A stretch of 64,000 bases of DNA, taken from NCBI RefSeq assembly GCF_001559075.2, contig NZ_CP014015.2:248001-312000 (forward strand), given 5' to 3'. The notes below the pieces were generated by a model, which saw only the letters and a list, made by a program, of their open reading frames with translations, made no database searches and had not been told where the DNA came from. This stretch comes from Citrobacter amalonaticus (GTDB lineage Bacteria > Pseudomonadota > Gammaproteobacteria > Enterobacterales > Enterobacteriaceae). Position numbers and translations under genes: made by a program. Shown here one piece after another: positions 18,345-26,552 of the stretch. The stretch's first letter is position 1. Each line of letters opens with the position of its first letter.

Positions 18345-19007
18345 ATGAAAACAAAACTGATTACCTTACAGAACGCTGCCGGGTTCTTTCGTGACGGCAT
18401 GACCATCATGGTTGGCGGTTTTATGGGGGTAGGGACCCCGCCCCGCCTTGTCGAAGCCTTGCTTGAATCCGGCGTCAGAGACCTGACACTGATCGCCAAC
18501 GATACCGCCTTTGTCGATACCGGTATCGGCCCACTGATCGTCAATGGCCGGGTGAACAAAGTCATTGCGTCCCATATCGGCACCAACCCGGAAACCGGGC
18601 GTCGGATGATTGCCAAAGAGATGGACGTTCAGCTGGTGCCGCAGGGTACGCTGATTGAACAGATCCGCTGCGGCGGCGCTGGGCTCGGCGGTTTCCTGAC
18701 CCCTACCGGCGTCGGCACCATTGTGGAAGATGGCAAACAAACCCTGACGCTCGACGGCAAAACCTGGCTGCTGGAGCGACCATTGCGCGCCGACCTGGCA
18801 CTCATCCGCGCGCACCGTGCCGACCCTCTCGGCAACCTGACCTACCAACTCAGCGCCCGCAATTTCAACCCGCTTATTGCCCTCGCCGCCGATATCACCC
18901 TGGTGGAACCTGACGAACTCGTGGAGACAGGCGATCTGTTGCCTGACCAGATAGTCACCCCCGGCGCCGTTATCGACCATATCGTCATTCCACAGGAGAG
19001 CAAATAA
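18345..19007 (+). CDS. atoD: Acetoacetyl-CoA transferase, alpha subunit AtoD
   Basis: A 220-residue alpha subunit of the acetate CoA-transferase that moves CoA from acetyl-CoA to acetoacetate and other short fatty acids. The start at 18345 follows AAAAGGGAAACATA and matches the E. coli N-terminus MKTKL; an in-frame ATG 18 bases earlier is less likely. It carries the family's glycine-rich segments IMVGGFMGVGTP and RCGGAGLGGFLTPTGVGT. It is the first gene of the AtoC-controlled operon, and its stop overlaps the atoA start (TAATG). Confidence 0.96.
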   Translation: MKTKLITLQNAAGFFRDGMTIMVGGFMGVGTPPRLVEALLESGVRDLTLIANDTAFVDTGIGPLIVNGRVNKVIASHIGTNPETGRRMIAKEMDVQLVPQGTLIEQIRCGGAGLGGFLTPTGVGTIVEDGKQTLTLDGKTWLLERPLRADLALIRAHRADPLGNLTYQLSARNFNPLIALAADITLVEPDELVETGDLLPDQIVTPGAVIDHIVIPQESK

Positions 19008-19657
19008 TGGATGCGAAACAACGTATTGCGCGCCGTGTGGCGCAAGAACTTCGCGATGGTGATGTTGTGAACTTAGGCATTGGCCTGCCGACGATGGTCG
19101 CCAACTATCTGCCGGATGACATTCATATCACCCTGCAATCAGAGAACGGATTTCTCGGACTGGGACCGGTCACGACCGCGCATCCCGATCTGGTGAACGC
19201 CGGTGGTCAACCCTGCGGGATTTTGCCGGGTGCGGCGATGTTCGATAGCGCGATGTCATTCGCATTGATTCGTGGCGGTCATGTGGATGCCTGCGTACTG
19301 GGTGGGTTGCAGGTTGATGAACAGGCTAACCTCGCGAACTGGGTGGTGCCCGGCAAAATGGTCCCTGGTATGGGCGGCGCAATGGATCTGGTAACCGGAG
19401 CGCGCAAAGTGATTATCGCGATGGAACACTGCGCGAAAGACGGCTCGGCGAAAATCCTTCGCCACTGCACCATGCCGCTGACGGCCCAGCATGCGGTGCA
19501 TATGCTGGTCACCGAACTCGCCGTGTTCCGCTTTATCGACGGCAAAATGTGGCTGACGGAAATCGTCGACGGGTGCGACCTCGATACTCTGCGAGCAAAA
19601 ACAGAAGCGCAATTTGACGTTGCCGCCGATCTGGTCGTTCAGCGAGGTGAAGCATGA
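19007..19657 (+). CDS. atoA: Acetoacetyl-CoA transferase, beta subunit AtoA
   Basis: A 216-residue beta subunit pairing with AtoD in the cytoplasmic CoA-transferase. The catalytic glutamate that forms the glutamyl-CoA thioester is E46 in LQSENGFLGLG. Other family signatures are LGIGLPTMVANY and GGHVDACVLGGLQVDE. It is coupled to atoD by a one-base overlap and to atoE by an overlap of four bases, so the three are almost certainly co-translated. Confidence 0.96.
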   Translation: MDAKQRIARRVAQELRDGDVVNLGIGLPTMVANYLPDDIHITLQSENGFLGLGPVTTAHPDLVNAGGQPCGILPGAAMFDSAMSFALIRGGHVDACVLGGLQVDEQANLANWVVPGKMVPGMGGAMDLVTGARKVIIAMEHCAKDGSAKILRHCTMPLTAQHAVHMLVTELAVFRFIDGKMWLTEIVDGCDLDTLRAKTEAQFDVAADLVVQRGEA

Positions 19658-20976
19658 TCGGCCGTATCTCGCGTTTCATGACGCGCTTCGTCAGCCGCTG
19701 GCTGCCCGATCCCCTGATTTTCGCCATGCTGCTGACGCTCTTGACGTTCGGCATCGCGCTGTGGCTGACGCCGCAAACGCCGATCAGTATGGTGCGTTTC
19801 TGGGGGGATGGCTTCTGGAATCTGCTGGCCTTCGGGATGCAGATGGCGTTGATCATCGTAACAGGTCACGCACTGGCCAGTTCTGGTCCGGTGAAAAACC
19901 TGTTGCGCACCGCTGCCTCTGCCGCGAAAACGCCCGCGCAGGGCGTGATGCTGGTGACGTTCTTCGGCTCCGTCGCCTGCGTCATCAACTGGGGCTTCGG
20001 TCTGGTGGTGGGGGCGATGTTTGCCCGTGAAGTTGCCCGTCGCGTGCCAGGATCCGATTATCCGCTACTGATTGCCTGCGCCTATATCGGTTTTCTGACC
20101 TGGGGCGGCGGCTTCTCGGGCTCGATGCCCCTGCTGGCGGCAACGCCGGGTAACCCGGTTGAACACATTGCGGGCTTGATTCCGGTCAGCGATACCCTGT
20201 TTACCGGTTTCAACCTCTTCATCACCCTCGGTCTGATTGTGGTCATGCCGTTTATCACCCGCATGATGACGCCAAAACCGTCGGATGTTGTCAGCGTCGA
20301 TCCGAAACTGTTGATGGAAGAGCCTGATTTCCAGAAGACCTTGCCGGCAGATGCGCCTCCGTCAGAAAAACTGGAAGAGAGCCGTATCCTGGCGCTGATC
20401 ATTGGGGCGTTAGGCATCGCTTATCTCGGGATCTACTTCGCCGAGAAAGGGTTCAACATCACCATCAACACCGTCAACCTGATGTTTATGATTGCCGGTT
20501 TGCTGCTGCACAAAACGCCGATGGCCTATATGCGCGCGATTAGTGCCGCCGCGCGCAGCACCGCCGGTATCCTGGTGCAGTTCCCGTTCTATGCCGGTAT
20601 CCAGTTGATGATGGAGCACTCCGGTCTCGGAGGACTCATCACCGAATTCTTCATCAACGTCGCCAATAAAGACACCTTCCCGGTCATGACCTTCTTTAGC
20701 TCTGCGCTGATCAACTTTGCCGTGCCGTCAGGCGGCGGTCACTGGGTTATTCAGGGACCGTTTGTCATGCCAGCCGCGCAGGCGCTAGGGGCCGATCTCG
20801 GTAAATCCGTGATGGCGATTGCCTACGGCGAGCAGTGGATGAACATGGCGCAACCCTTCTGGGCGCTTCCCGCACTGGCCATTGCCGGGCTGGGGGTTCG
20901 CGACATCATGGGGTACTGCATCACCGCCCTGCTTTTCTCCGGCGTCATTTTTGTTGTCGGCCTGACCTTTTTCTGA
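19654..20976 (+). CDS. atoE: Short-chain fatty acid transporter AtoE
   Basis: A 440-residue inner-membrane permease of the AtoE family with about ten hydrophobic segments, importing short-chain fatty acids such as butyrate and acetoacetate. Family hallmarks seen are WGFGLVVGAMFAREVARR, TWGGGFSGSMPLLAATPGN, and the C-terminal VPSGGGHWVIQGPFVMP. The length equals E. coli AtoE. It overlaps atoA by four bases and is followed 30 bases later by atoB. Confidence 0.96.
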   Translation: MIGRISRFMTRFVSRWLPDPLIFAMLLTLLTFGIALWLTPQTPISMVRFWGDGFWNLLAFGMQMALIIVTGHALASSGPVKNLLRTAASAAKTPAQGVMLVTFFGSVACVINWGFGLVVGAMFAREVARRVPGSDYPLLIACAYIGFLTWGGGFSGSMPLLAATPGNPVEHIAGLIPVSDTLFTGFNLFITLGLIVVMPFITRMMTPKPSDVVSVDPKLLMEEPDFQKTLPADAPPSEKLEESRILALIIGALGIAYLGIYFAEKGFNITINTVNLMFMIAGLLLHKTPMAYMRAISAAARSTAGILVQFPFYAGIQLMMEHSGLGGLITEFFINVANKDTFPVMTFFSSALINFAVPSGGGHWVIQGPFVMPAAQALGADLGKSVMAIAYGEQWMNMAQPFWALPALAIAGLGVRDIMGYCITALLFSGVIFVVGLTFF

Positions 20977-21006
20977 CGGCAGCGACTCACTTTTAAGGAA
21001 CAGAAG

Positions 21007-22191
21007 ATGAAAAATTGTGTCATCGTCAGCGCGGTACGTACCGCCATCGGCAGTTTCAACGGCGCGCTGGCTACCACCAGCGCCATCGAACTTGGCGCAA
21101 CTGTGATTAGCGCCGCGCTGGAACGCGCGCACCTCGATCCGCAGCGTGTGGACGAAGTGATCATGGGCAACGTGTTGCAGGCCGGTCTGGGACAAAACCC
21201 GGCACGCCAGGCGCTGTTAAAAAGCGGCCTTAGCGAAACCGTCTGCGGGTTTACCGTCAACAAAGTCTGTGGTTCAGGGCTTAAAAGCGTCGCACTGGCC
21301 GCCCAGGCGATTCAGGCCGGTCAGGCACAGGCGCTGGTCGCTGGCGGCATGGAAAACATGAGTCTGGCCCCCTATCTGCTGGATGCGAAAGCCCGCTGGG
21401 GTTATCGCCTCGGCGACGGCCAGTTGTCGGATGTGATTCTGCGTGACGGTCTGCTCTGTGCCACTCATGGCTATCACATGGGGATCACCGCCGAAAACGT
21501 CGCCCGCGAATACGGTATCAGCCGCGAAATGCAGGATGAACTGGCGCTACTCTCTCAGCAAAAAGCGGTCGCCGCCATCCATTCTGGCGCCTTCCAGGCC
21601 GAAATTGTGCCGGTCAGCGTCACGTCGCGTAAAAAAACCATTGTCTTTGACCGCGATGAATTCCCCAAGGCTGACTCAACCGCAGAAGGTCTTGCCGCAC
21701 TGCGCCCGGCGTTTGATAAGGCCGGTACCGTCACCGCCGGTAATGCCTCAGGGATCAACGACGGCGCGGCGGCGCTGGTGGTCATGGAAGAATCCGCCGC
21801 CCTGTCGGCAGGGCTGAAACCGCTGGCGCGCATTAAGGCATATGCCAGCGGCGGCGTCGCGCCAGCGCTGATGGGGATGGGGCCGGTACCCGCCACGCAG
21901 AAGGCACTGCAACAATGCGGATTGCAGCTTTCAGATATCGATCTGATTGAAGCCAATGAGGCCTTTGCCGCGCAGTTCCTTGCCGTCGGCAAGACGCTGG
22001 GCTTCGACCCACAAAAGGTGAACGTGAACGGAGGCGCGATTGCGCTTGGGCATCCTATCGGCGCCAGCGGCGCGCGGATCCTGGTAACATTGCTGCATGC
22101 GCTTTCCGCCAGGGATAAAACGTTAGGGCTGGCGACGCTGTGCATCGGCGGCGGTCAGGGTATTGCAATGATTGTGGAAAGGATGAATTAA
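21007..22191 (+). CDS. atoB: Acetyl-CoA acetyltransferase (thiolase) AtoB
   Basis: A 394-residue degradative thiolase that splits acetoacetyl-CoA into two acetyl-CoA, finishing the pathway opened by AtoDA. The acyl-accepting Cys is C88 in NKVCGSGLKS. The catalytic His is in GGAIALGHPIGASGARI, and the second Cys in LCIGGGQGIAM near the end. Ribosome-binding sequence AAGGAACAGAAG precedes the ATG. It is the last gene of the ato operon. In E. coli K-12 the next genes would be the yfa cluster; here an accessory block follows. Confidence 0.97.
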   Translation: MKNCVIVSAVRTAIGSFNGALATTSAIELGATVISAALERAHLDPQRVDEVIMGNVLQAGLGQNPARQALLKSGLSETVCGFTVNKVCGSGLKSVALAAQAIQAGQAQALVAGGMENMSLAPYLLDAKARWGYRLGDGQLSDVILRDGLLCATHGYHMGITAENVAREYGISREMQDELALLSQQKAVAAIHSGAFQAEIVPVSVTSRKKTIVFDRDEFPKADSTAEGLAALRPAFDKAGTVTAGNASGINDGAAALVVMEESAALSAGLKPLARIKAYASGGVAPALMGMGPVPATQKALQQCGLQLSDIDLIEANEAFAAQFLAVGKTLGFDPQKVNVNGGAIALGHPIGASGARILVTLLHALSARDKTLGLATLCIGGGQGIAMIVERMN

Positions 22192-22250
22192 CTCCTGCGT
22201 CCCCCGGTTATACACAAAATCATTCAGATGGCATGGACGCCTCTCCTGTC

Positions 22251-22390
22251 ATCCCCGGACACTGAGATCACGCTGTGGCCGGGGATTCTGACAAATCTGT
22301 CAGGTACAGATTTATACGTCGCAAAGCGACGGGCCGTCAGGGTGAGGTTCATGGATGAACCGAGTCGTTCCGCAGCCAGTACAGAGGCTG
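22251..22390. other. Hairpin-dense intergenic element, class not recognised
   Basis: Five small perfect inverted repeats follow one another. ATCCCCGG/CCGGGGAT is at 22251-22286. CTGACA-AATC-TGTCAG is at 22288-22303. CGTCGC-AAA-GCGACG is at 22317-22331. GGTTCAT-GG-ATGAACC is at 22346-22361. CAGCC-N8-GGCTG is at 22373-22390. It fills most of the gap between atoB and the RpiR-type regulator. It could be a composite palindromic repeat (MITE-like), a structured leader of the regulator mRNA, or a small RNA. No T run follows any stem, so a simple terminator is unlikely. Confidence 0.55.
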
Positions 22391-22440
22391 CTTGAAGGAT
22401 AAAGTGTATCTGTCATAATAAACAAAACCGAGGGACCTCA

Positions 22441-23196
22441 ATGAACATTATCGAACAACTTCAGTTACTGGTAAAAACAGGTACGCACGCGGAACAAACA
22501 ATTAGCCGTTACATTCTGGCTACATTATCGGGCGCGGAAAAACTGACGTCGACGGCAATTTCAAAAAAGACGCAAACCAGTCAACCCTCCATCGTTCGCT
22601 TTGCACAATCTCTCGGTTATACCGGTTTTACTTCATTTAAATATGATTTAATTAAGTGTCTGCGCAGCGAACCTGAGGCACTGCTTCCGGCCCAGGCAAC
22701 GAAAAACAATGTTATTCTTGGCGAGTTTATTAATAATAATAACCCTGCGGCCCTTAATACTTTCTTTGAAATTATTAATTCCAGCCGTAACCTCTATTTC
22801 TGTCATCCGCGAGAACTGAGTTCATTACTCAGCAATATCATTCAGGACTATAGTGATATTGGCAAAGTCTGCATTCCCGTGGAGTACCAGAATGCCCATT
22901 CATTGCTGACAAACACCCTGACGGATTGTGATTCCGTGATCCTGCTGCCTGGACTCAAAGATGAGCCGGATAATCAATTGATTACCTTGATTCGTGAGCA
23001 TGAAGCCGCCTCACTGGCTGTCGCCAGCCATCAGAGCGGCGCGACGCTTGCCGATGTAACCTTATATACGCCCCAGTCCAGCGTCAGCCCCCTCAGCTTC
23101 GCCGCACTGAAAATGTCATTACACACGCTTTTTTTCCACGCGCTGCAATATTGCTATCTGAATATGAATAATGAAAAGGCGCCTCATAAACGCTGA
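22441..23196 (+). CDS. RpiR/MurR-type transcriptional regulator
   Basis: A 251-residue protein with the RpiR-type helix-turn-helix (about residues 1-75), whose recognition part reads SQPSIVRFAQSLGYTGFTSF. A weakly conserved C-terminal region (about 95-230) probably forms a SIS fold that binds a phosphosugar, for example RNLYFCHPRELSSLL. It is shorter than many members (about 280). GAGGGACCTCA precedes the ATG. It converges on a sorbitol-type PTS operon and no other sugar locus is near, so it most likely controls that operon. The inducer is unknown. Base composition is visibly AT-richer than ato or gyrA. Confidence 0.82.
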   Translation: MNIIEQLQLLVKTGTHAEQTISRYILATLSGAEKLTSTAISKKTQTSQPSIVRFAQSLGYTGFTSFKYDLIKCLRSEPEALLPAQATKNNVILGEFINNNNPAALNTFFEIINSSRNLYFCHPRELSSLLSNIIQDYSDIGKVCIPVEYQNAHSLLTNTLTDCDSVILLPGLKDEPDNQLITLIREHEAASLAVASHQSGATLADVTLYTPQSSVSPLSFAALKMSLHTLFFHALQYCYLNMNNEKAPHKR

Positions 23197-23275
23197 TCAT
23201 CGACCGGGTTGTGGGGGAATAAATAACCCTGCCTTAATCAGAGAAATTAAAGCCAGAAAAACTGTTTATGAGGCG
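23180..23275. repeat. Perfect 12-bp inverted repeat spanning the convergent gene ends
   Basis: CGCCTCATAAAC (23180-23191, covering the last codons of the RpiR-type gene) is repeated inverted as GTTTATGAGGCG (23264-23275), 72 bases apart and just beyond the dehydrogenase stop. It could fold readthrough transcripts from either side. No U-rich tail makes it a classical terminator. Confidence 0.6.
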
Positions 23276-23290
23276 TAAACTACCGATTAA

Positions 23291-24307
23291 TTATAACTGC
23301 ACAATACGTCCTGTCGATAACGAATGATGCACGGCTTCGCAAATTAACGTCGCCTGCAGCCCATCATCTGCGGTTGCCAGATAAGGGGTATCAAATAATA
23401 TGTGTTCAACAAAATCATGTATTGGCTGAATCCCATAGCCACTGGCTTTATTATTAACGTAATTAATAAAATTATAATTTGGCGTTGCACTGCGCTGAGG
23501 GGTGAACATTTCATATCCCCGCAACTGTGCGTCGGCACGATAATAGTTATTCTCGGTAATAACAAAACTGCGACCATCATTTGCTTTGGGGAATGAAGGT
23601 GGTAAGCACCACCCCACTTCAACGGTCCATTGCGCGCCATTATCAAAGGTGACGAAAGACTGAATGGTGTCCCAGGAATCAATGCCTTCCGCTACCAGCT
23701 TCTTCTTCTGCCCTATCGCATAGACGCTCACAGCATTGGCGCCGTTCATATAATATCGAATCAAATCAAAACAATGCGTTCCGAGGAAATGAACGGGAGA
23801 ACTCTCATTCGCCCATGACAGCCAGTTTTTAGGCACGTCGATAATATCGTCCATGCTCATATAGCCACGCAGGACCTGGCCAGTTTCGGGTTTCAACAGC
23901 TCATGGTGAATATGCTGTGCCATCCCGTCCCAACGCTTGTGGTAATCGACGCCAATCTTCACGCCTTGTTGCTGCGCACAGCGGATGATTTCCCGACATT
24001 CCGCTGACGTCGTCGCCATCGGTTTTTCAATCAGTACATGTTTGCCCGCGCTGATGGCCTCAATCGTGGCATCAAAGTGGAACGGATCCGGCGTAGCGAT
24101 TGACACCAGATCTACGTCCGTTGCGGCAAACAACTCCTCAAGTGAGGCATAACCAGGTACCTGAAACTCCGCCGCAACGTTGGCGCGGATATCCGGATTG
24201 ATCTCGCAAAACCCAACCAGGTTCACCCACGGATTATAGTGATACGCATTGATATGATGTTTGCCATAAATACCGGCCCCCACCACCGCAGCATTGATTT
24301 TGTTCAT
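23291..24307 (-). CDS. Gfo/Idh/MocA-family NAD(P)-dependent oxidoreductase
   Basis: A 338-residue dehydrogenase. The N-terminal Rossmann fold binds NAD(P) through VVGAGIYGKHHINAY; the conserved EKPMATT follows near residue 95. The C-terminal domain carries VDYHKRWDG and the catalytic-type motif GTHCFDLIRYY. The family oxidises or reduces sugars, inositols and their phosphates. The gene is last in the PTS operon, 11 bases after the IIBC gene. It probably acts on the phosphorylated product of that PTS, in the place that sorbitol-6-phosphate dehydrogenase (an unrelated SDR) holds in srl operons. The exact substrate cannot be named. Confidence 0.85.
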   Translation of the reverse strand: MNKINAAVVGAGIYGKHHINAYHYNPWVNLVGFCEINPDIRANVAAEFQVPGYASLEELFAATDVDLVSIATPDPFHFDATIEAISAGKHVLIEKPMATTSAECREIIRCAQQQGVKIGVDYHKRWDGMAQHIHHELLKPETGQVLRGYMSMDDIIDVPKNWLSWANESSPVHFLGTHCFDLIRYYMNGANAVSVYAIGQKKKLVAEGIDSWDTIQSFVTFDNGAQWTVEVGWCLPPSFPKANDGRSFVITENNYYRADAQLRGYEMFTPQRSATPNYNFINYVNNKASGYGIQPIHDFVEHILFDTPYLATADDGLQATLICEAVHHSLSTGRIVQL

Positions 24308-24318
24308 TACGCACTTCC

Positions 24319-25335
24319 TCAGTTAAACAAACCAAACGAAAACAGATAACCGATGGCCACCGCCAGAGGCGCGGTAATCATCCGTGACAACAAGAAAGAG
24401 GGCACACCAAGACGAATGGTTTTCTCTTTCGCCTCCTGCATGGAAAGCCCTACGGGAATGAAGTCGGCACCGACCTGGACGTTAATTGCGAACAGCGCCG
24501 GTAACGCCATCAGCGGTGAAACCACCCCGCTACCGATTAGCGTTCCTACCAGCACGCCAACGACCTGCGCAATCGCCGCACCGGGAGCCAGAATGGGAGA
24601 GATGAAGGGCAGACCACAGATAATGGCAATCACAAACAGGCCGGTTAACGAGCCGGCCAGCGGCGACAGCGCATTCCCGGTCCACTGACCAATCGCGGTC
24701 TCCTGAACCAGAGCGATCAGAACCGAGATAAAGGCCATAAAAGGGATCACGTTTTTAATACACAGCTCGACCGATTCACGCGCCGAGGAGTAAAGCAGAC
24801 TGACAAAGTTACCGATCCCCGTCGCAAAACGCGTCATCAACTCCAGCGCGGTGTTGGTTGCGGAACCGCGTGGTTTTGCCTCCACCCGATCGTTTGCTAC
24901 GGCACCGGCATTGCCTGCCGGAAGAGGCTCACTGAACTCAACGTTTTCCTCCCCGGTGACCGGTTGATTAATGGTTTCAATCAGCGAAAGCGATTCAAGA
25001 CTGACATCAGAGACATAGATATCTTCGGTGATATATTTCGCCAGCGGCCCCATCGCGCCAGTCGGTAGCACGTTGATTGTCTTGATTCTTTTCTGTGGAT
25101 AAATGCCACAGCGCAGTGAACCGCCACAGTTGATGACCACACAAAGGATTTTCTTATCATCCGGCATGGCGTCAAAGCCGTTAACCACTGTCATCTCCAG
25201 CATTTCACCCAGTTTTTTCGCGACCGGATCAATGGTTTTCCCGGTTAGCGACAGGATCACCATGCGGGTATCGCGATATAAATACATGTCATCGCCAATC
25301 CCTGAATGACCTTTTTTAATCAGTACGGTTTTCAT
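24319..25335 (-). CDS. Glucitol/sorbitol-type PTS, IIBC component (SrlE-like)
   Basis: A 338-residue fusion of a cytoplasmic IIB domain (about 1-110) and a membrane IIC part (about 180-338). The phospho-cysteine region is intact: VINCGGSLRCGIYPQKR with cysteines at 70 and 76. The membrane part has the family segment ALPALFAINVQVGADFIPVG. In known relatives the IIB cysteine receives phosphate from IIA and hands it to the polyol during import. The start is set by ATGAGGAAAACCA before the ATG. It overlaps the end of the IIA gene by 20 bases. Similarity to SrlE is clear but partial, so another polyol is possible. Confidence 0.87.
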   Translation of the reverse strand: MKTVLIKKGHSGIGDDMYLYRDTRMVILSLTGKTIDPVAKKLGEMLEMTVVNGFDAMPDDKKILCVVINCGGSLRCGIYPQKRIKTINVLPTGAMGPLAKYITEDIYVSDVSLESLSLIETINQPVTGEENVEFSEPLPAGNAGAVANDRVEAKPRGSATNTALELMTRFATGIGNFVSLLYSSARESVELCIKNVIPFMAFISVLIALVQETAIGQWTGNALSPLAGSLTGLFVIAIICGLPFISPILAPGAAIAQVVGVLVGTLIGSGVVSPLMALPALFAINVQVGADFIPVGLSMQEAKEKTIRLGVPSFLLSRMITAPLAVAIGYLFSFGLFN

Positions 25336-25714
25336 TGGTTTTCCTCATTATTGTCAATGGGCCAATCAATTCATTTACGGATGGAGAACAATGACTTTTT
25401 ACGTGTAATGAACCATAGGCTATTGGCTTTTCAGCCCCGTCAAATACCACCGTCACATGACCTAACTCGCATAAATTTTGCCATGCCGCCTCTCCCCAGC
25501 AGGTTATATTCCAGGTCTGATGATTAATCTGCAGAACATAATCCATTGCTTTTTGTAATGGGGTAACATCACAAACAATATTCTTAATGACCAGTACATA
25601 ATCGAGATAATCTTCCGGAGCGCGGTCATTAAAGGTAATCAACATGCCATTAAGCAGTCCCTCTTCCACTTTTCTTCCAGCCTTTACGACGTCAGCCGAA
25701 AATAGTACTTTCAT
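25316..25714 (-). CDS. Glucitol/sorbitol-type PTS, IIA component (SrlB-like) lacking the usual histidine
   Basis: A 132-residue protein collinear with SrlB (123): MLITFNDRAPEDYLDY aligns with MLITFREGAPADLEEY, and LGHVTVVFDG with LGHVTLRFDG. In SrlB the phospho-acceptor is H43 in FIHCHGE. Here the ungapped alignment places Ile at 43 (LVIKNIVCD), with no histidine near. Remaining histidines are H65, H86, H104 and H108; H65 lies in a block where SrlB also has His. It may therefore be inactive as a phosphate carrier, use another residue, or regulate. It lies 9 bases after the IIC gene and overlaps IIBC. Confidence 0.82.
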   Translation of the reverse strand: MKVLFSADVVKAGRKVEEGLLNGMLITFNDRAPEDYLDYVLVIKNIVCDVTPLQKAMDYVLQINHQTWNITCWGEAAWQNLCELGHVTVVFDGAEKPIAYGSLHVKSHCSPSVNELIGPLTIMRKTNENRTD

Positions 25715-25723
25715 TGTTTTCCC

Positions 25724-26245
25724 TTATTCCTGATTAAGTTCGCGCTTCTCCAGCCGGGTGAAGATATATTCCGTAAGAAAACCACGGATAAAGCCGAGCA
25801 GAATACCCGCGGCGATATAGCGTAATGCCAGGTCGGCAACCGGCAAATCGAGTCGCGTCAGACCAGCGGCTACCCCCAGCCAGATAAAGAGTTCAGATGG
25901 CACAATGTGTGGGAACAGAGACGTCAGCGGGTGTACGGTACTACCCAGCGCATCCTGATAAGCGGGTTTACAACGTTCGGGTAGAAATTTCCCCATCGTC
26001 AGCGCGCCCGGACTGCTAAGGAAGAACCAGGCAAAACTCGGCAAAATTCCGTAGGTTAATATTTTTGATTTCCCCATCAGGGTGGCGACTTTTTCCATTC
26101 GCTGTTGGCCAATTAATTTCATAATAAAATTAACGGTCAAAATTAAGGTTATCAGCATCGGAATGGTACTGACGATCATCCCGGAGAATATCTTTCCTGC
26201 GCTCTGGAAAAGATGGATAAAGCCTTCTGCAATTTCAACTATCAT
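25724..26245 (-). CDS. Glucitol/sorbitol-type PTS, IIC component (SrlA-like)
   Basis: A 173-residue inner-membrane subunit with about four hydrophobic segments. It resembles SrlA in FIHLFQSAGKIFSGMI, LTMGKFLPERCKPAYQDA and SLFPHIVPSELFIWLGVA. In known systems it pairs with the IIC part of the IIBC protein to form the sugar channel. The start at 26245 follows GGGAGTTAACT; an in-frame ATG 36 bases upstream lacks a ribosome-binding site. It is the first gene of the four-gene operon (IIC, IIA, IIBC, dehydrogenase), an order different from srlAEBD. Confidence 0.86.
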   Translation of the reverse strand: MIVEIAEGFIHLFQSAGKIFSGMIVSTIPMLITLILTVNFIMKLIGQQRMEKVATLMGKSKILTYGILPSFAWFFLSSPGALTMGKFLPERCKPAYQDALGSTVHPLTSLFPHIVPSELFIWLGVAAGLTRLDLPVADLALRYIAAGILLGFIRGFLTEYIFTRLEKRELNQE

Positions 26246-26552
26246 AGTTAACTCCCAACGTGTAGGTATAAGTATATTCATCCGTCAGAAGTGAACTGAC
26301 AGATGAAGGCAGCCAACGCTTTTGTCTTTAAATTTTTAGGGGATTTTATTTAATAATTTTTCAGTTCTCCTGCCAGTAAGGGATCGTAAATATCGCGATT
26401 TGGTAATAGGAAAGTTAACGGTAAATGGCTGAACAAACAGTGAGCACCTTCACAGAGTTATAATTATTCATTTTATTTTGTATTTTTATACATTGAAAGC
26501 AAAACTCCCCGAACATGACTTTTGACAAGGGGAAAGGGTGAATTCAGGACGT
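26246..26552 (-). promoter_or_regulatory. Upstream region of the PTS operon with a candidate CRP site
   Basis: About 300 AT-rich bases without a gene. AGTGA-GCACCT-TCACA (26439-26454) fits the CRP half-site pattern with one mismatch. CATCCGTCA (26279-26287) and TGACAGATG (26297-26305) form an imperfect 9-bp inverted repeat 34 bases before the first gene and may be an operator or leader hairpin. No convincing -35/-10 pair could be chosen by eye. A catabolite-controlled PTS operon would fit. Confidence 0.5.

Noticed and set aside
22441..26245. The accessory block considered as a phage or transposon insertion
   Set aside because: No integrase, transposase, terminal repeats or tRNA attachment site is visible at either edge.
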